From: Hymenobacter jeollabukensis
Lineage (GTDB): Bacteria > Bacteroidota > Bacteroidia > Cytophagales > Hymenobacteraceae
NCBI RefSeq assembly: GCF_005771675.1
Contig: NZ_VAJM01000017.1
Location: 1 to 64,000, forward strand
Direction of reading: 5' to 3'
DNA: 64,000 bases
Part shown: positions 62,066-64,000 of the stretch, in pieces
How positions within the stretch are numbered: the first letter of the stretch is position 1
How the letters are laid out: every line of letters starts with the position of its first letter
Made by a program: the position numbers and the translations under genes
The notes under the pieces: generated by a model
The model's input: only the letters and a program-made list of their open reading frames with translations
Databases searched by the model: none
Told to the model about the DNA's origin: nothing

Positions 62066-62073
62066 CAAAGATA
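62066..62073 (-). promoter_or_regulatory. -7 promoter box of tadA
   Basis: On the minus strand this reads TATCTTTG, a perfect match 22 bases before the ATG. The repeat array begins 33 bases further upstream. Confidence 0.7.
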
Positions 62074-62105
62074 CGGCCGGGTGCCGCGACGGAGACATGA
62101 AAGCT

Positions 62106-62375
62106 ACTGCCAGCGGTTGAGAAAGTACCCAAAGACTTCAGCGGCTATTGCCACCGGTGGCAACGCTATCCAAAGGACTTCAGAGGCTGTTGCCACCGGT
62201 GGCGGTATCGTCCGAAGGGCTCCGGATGCCATTGCCACCGGTGGCAATGCTATCCAAAGGGCTCCGCAGCCTATTGCCACCGGTGGCAGTGCTATCCAAA
62301 GGGCTTCGCAGCCTATTGCCACTGGTTGGGAAATCATTCAAAGCCCATGGGGGGCCTTCCCAACGGGTGAGAAAA
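62106..62375. repeat. 42-bp tandem repeat array with GCCACCGGTGGC dyads
   Basis: About six and a half units begin at 62106, 62148, 62190, 62232, 62274, 62316 and 62357. Units 2 to 5 are exactly 42 bases apart and each opens with the dyad TTGCCACCGGTGGCAA or a near form. The outer units are degraded. A second conserved word, CTATCCAAAGGGCT, follows each dyad. It occupies the 412-base gap between tadA and the M1 peptidase, where no convincing gene is seen. Confidence 0.92.
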
Positions 62376-62400
62376 ACCGGTTACGGGCATCGGAGCATAC

Positions 62401-62434
62401 AAAAAGCCCCCACCGGCCAGGGTGAGGGCTTTTT
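62401..62434 (-). terminator. Intrinsic terminator of the M1 peptidase gene
   Basis: A 14-bp stem with 13 matched positions (AAAAAGCCC... with ...GGGCTTTTT) lies 21 bases beyond the stop, with a T tract on the minus-strand exit. Confidence 0.88.
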
Positions 62435-62455
62435 GATCGGGGAGTGAGCGGCGCG

Positions 62456-64000
62456 CTAGGCCTTTTTCTCCTCCGGAATCTTCACGTTGTCGTCCGGGTT
62501 GCGGTCGATGAGCTTGTTGAAGGGGTCGATGCCGACGCGCTCGGGCTTGGTGGGCACGGTCAGCTCGATGCGGTTGCGGCCGGGCTGCAGGCGGCGCTTC
62601 TGCACCAGCAACGGCACGTCGTGCCACTTGCCGGCCTTGTCCTTGCGGCGGCCCATCACGCCCACGTCGACGAAATCCTGGGTTTTGGCGGCCGTTTCGT
62701 TGCCCAGGGAGTCGGCGTAGAACTTTTTGGTATCCACGGTGAACTGCACCCGGTACTGGCCGTTGGGCAGCTTGCGGTAGGAGGCCGAGTCCACCTTGTT
62801 CTCGTAGAGCGTAATCTTCTCGAACATGTCCGTGACCAGGTACTGCAAGGAGTCGGGCGTGTGCTTGCGCAGGTAGCCGATGAATTCCACCGAGTTGGTG
62901 AACGGGGGGCGCTGGAAGGCCACCTTGTCGCGGTATTCCTGGATGGCGGCATTCACCGCGTCCTCGCCGATGTAGTCCTGCAGGGCATACATCACCAGGG
63001 AGCCTTTGCGGTAGTGGATGTAGGGCTGGTTTTCGACCAGGTACAGCGGCACTTCCTTTTTCTGCTCGAAGCCGCGGCCCTGCAGGTAGTCGTCGAGCTC
63101 GAAGCGCAGGAACTTCTTCATCTTGTCGGCGCCGTAGAGGTGCTTCATCACCATCAGGGCCCCGTACTGGCTCAGGGTTTCGGCCATCAGGGTCGAGCCC
63201 TGCACGTTGCCGCCGATGATCTGGTGGGCAAACCACTGGTGGGCCACCTCGTGGGCCGTCACGTAGAGCGGGTAGTCGATGTCCTTGGGGTCGGTCGAGT
63301 CCACGTCGGCCACGAAGCCGATGCTTTCGGAGAAGGGAATCGTGTTCGGGAATGACTGCGCGAACGAGCTATAGCCCGGAAACTCCAGGATGCGCACCTG
63401 CCGGTGCTGGTAGGGGCCGAAGTGCGTGGTGTAGTAGCTCAGCCCTTCCTTCACGCCCCGCACCATGCGCTGCAGGTTGTACTCGTGCCCCGGGTGGTAG
63501 TAGATTTCAATCGGCACGTTGTTCCACTTATCCTTATAGACCTGGTAGCGGGCCGAGAGGAAGGAGTAGAAGTTCAGGATGGGCGCGTCCATCTTGTAGT
63601 GGAAGTAGCGGCGCCCGTCCTGGGTCCATTCCTTCTGCAGGTAGCCCGGGGCCACGGCCACCTGGTCGGGCGAGGTACTCACCGTCGTCTCGAAACGAAT
63701 CCAGTCGGCGTCGTTGCTGATGTAGGTATTCATGCGCGCCAGCGAGTCAGTCACTGCGGCCATGCGCGGCTTGGGCTTCAGGCCCTGCTCCTTGCGGGTG
63801 TCGTCGTCGCCCAGCTCCCAATCGGACTGGTAGCCGATGTGGGGCAGCATTTGGGAGTTGACGAAGGTGCCGTTGTAGACGATGCTGGTGTTGGAGCCGC
63901 GGTTCTGGAAACCGGGGTTGGTGTAGGCCAAATCGAAGTTCAGCTGCACAGAGTCGCCGGGCTGCAGGGGCTGCGCGAGGCGCAGGATGCGGTAGTCGGC
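62456..64000 (-). CDS. M1-family aminopeptidase, C-terminal part (runs off the window)
   Basis: At least 515 residues are visible; the N-terminus lies beyond 64000. The zinc site is TAHEVAHQWFAHQIIGG with the downstream Glu in STLMAETLSQYGAL, so the catalytic residues are intact. QLNFDLAYTNPGFQNRG is an M1 N-domain-like segment. After the catalytic domain come HYRKGSLVMYALQDYIGED and a beta-rich end with KVDSASYRKLPNGQYRVQF. Bacteroidota relatives are often fused to an N-terminal ABC-2-type membrane region, which cannot be checked here. Confidence 0.9.
   Translation of the reverse strand, partial: ADYRILRLAQPLQPGDSVQLNFDLAYTNPGFQNRGSNTSIVYNGTFVNSQMLPHIGYQSDWELGDDDTRKEQGLKPKPRMAAVTDSLARMNTYISNDADWIRFETTVSTSPDQVAVAPGYLQKEWTQDGRRYFHYKMDAPILNFYSFLSARYQVYKDKWNNVPIEIYYHPGHEYNLQRMVRGVKEGLSYYTTHFGPYQHRQVRILEFPGYSSFAQSFPNTIPFSESIGFVADVDSTDPKDIDYPLYVTAHEVAHQWFAHQIIGGNVQGSTLMAETLSQYGALMVMKHLYGADKMKKFLRFELDDYLQGRGFEQKKEVPLYLVENQPYIHYRKGSLVMYALQDYIGEDAVNAAIQEYRDKVAFQRPPFTNSVEFIGYLRKHTPDSLQYLVTDMFEKITLYENKVDSASYRKLPNGQYRVQFTVDTKKFYADSLGNETAAKTQDFVDVGVMGRRKDKAGKWHDVPLLVQKRRLQPGRNRIELTVPTKPERVGIDPFNKLIDRNPDDNVKIPEEKKA

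Noticed and set aside
62106-62375. CRISPR array
   Set aside because: The units are contiguous 42-bp tandem repeats without unique spacers of constant length, and no cas gene is nearby.
62003-62447. Small open frames across the 42-bp array encoding 14-residue repeats on both strands
   Set aside because: A 42-bp unit keeps frames open automatically, so the repeats are open in several frames at once. No start signal or domain supports a protein, and the DNA dyads explain the repeat better.

Overview
The window looks like a chromosomal segment of a GC-rich member of the Bacteroidota, most probably the Cytophagales genus Hymenobacter or a close relative. The evidence is the type IX secretion (T9SS) genes porU, porV and porZ, several secreted proteins with T9SS C-terminal sorting domains, Bacteroidota-type -7 promoter boxes (TAnnTTTG, with TAnnTTGC and TAnnTTCG variants) ahead of many genes, weak or absent Shine-Dalgarno sites, and high GC. 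The genus is inferred from gene content, not proven. No rRNA, tRNA or CRISPR array was recognised.

Layout. 1-1883 is a scrapyard: a decayed IS3-family element with readable ends beside an older IS481-type transposase fossil. 1884-8387 (minus) is porU-porV plus an M16-like protein without the zinc motif. 8520-16117 holds phosphatidylserine synthase, an MBL hydrolase, an FAD oxidoreductase, a large PD40/beta-barrel protein and a secreted beta-helix protein. 16387-21370 is a cytochrome c maturation operon (ccmB-C-D-E-F). 21690-30031 carries a secreted T9SS client, then a DUF2520 protein, ferredoxin, iscX, kdsC, a cold-shock protein, a UbiA-type prenyltransferase and two paralogous outer-membrane proteins. 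30381-34328 is a glycosyltransferase / methyltransferase / PIG-L deacetylase / acyl-CoA dehydrogenase cluster. 34519-42742 is purH followed by the rod-shape operon mreB-mreC-mreD-mrdA-rodA. 43059-47842 holds two polytopic membrane proteins, an Ala/Pro-rich protein and a second ferredoxin. 48090-56308 (minus) holds recO, porZ, tdk, three FKBP-type prolyl isomerases, an NrnA-like DHH phosphoesterase and an NAD(P)-binding protein. 56669-64000 holds ndk, an AAA ATPase, a nucleoside-permease-like MFS protein, an HELAH membrane protein, superoxide dismutase, a TadA-like deaminase and a truncated M1 peptidase.

The most unusual content lies between the genes. (1) A dispersed palindromic repeat with termini CGTCAT...ATGACG occurs at 25363-25477, 30072-30264 and 38853-38964 as solo hairpins, and at 41005-41427 as an element whose 37-bp perfect inverted repeats enclose one complete GIY-YIG nuclease gene. 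That copy sits between mrdA and rodA, so the repeat family and the nuclease may form a mobile system. (2) A second class of intra-operonic inverted repeats has arms made of short low-complexity words, at 17050, 18671, 25018, 37309, 48813 and 54307, with a weaker case at 18046. (3) An array of 42-bp units, each with the dyad GCCACCGGTGGC or a decayed form of it, lies at 62106-62375. The spacing equals four helical turns and the array is immediately upstream of the tadA promoter. These three are observations; their functions are inference.
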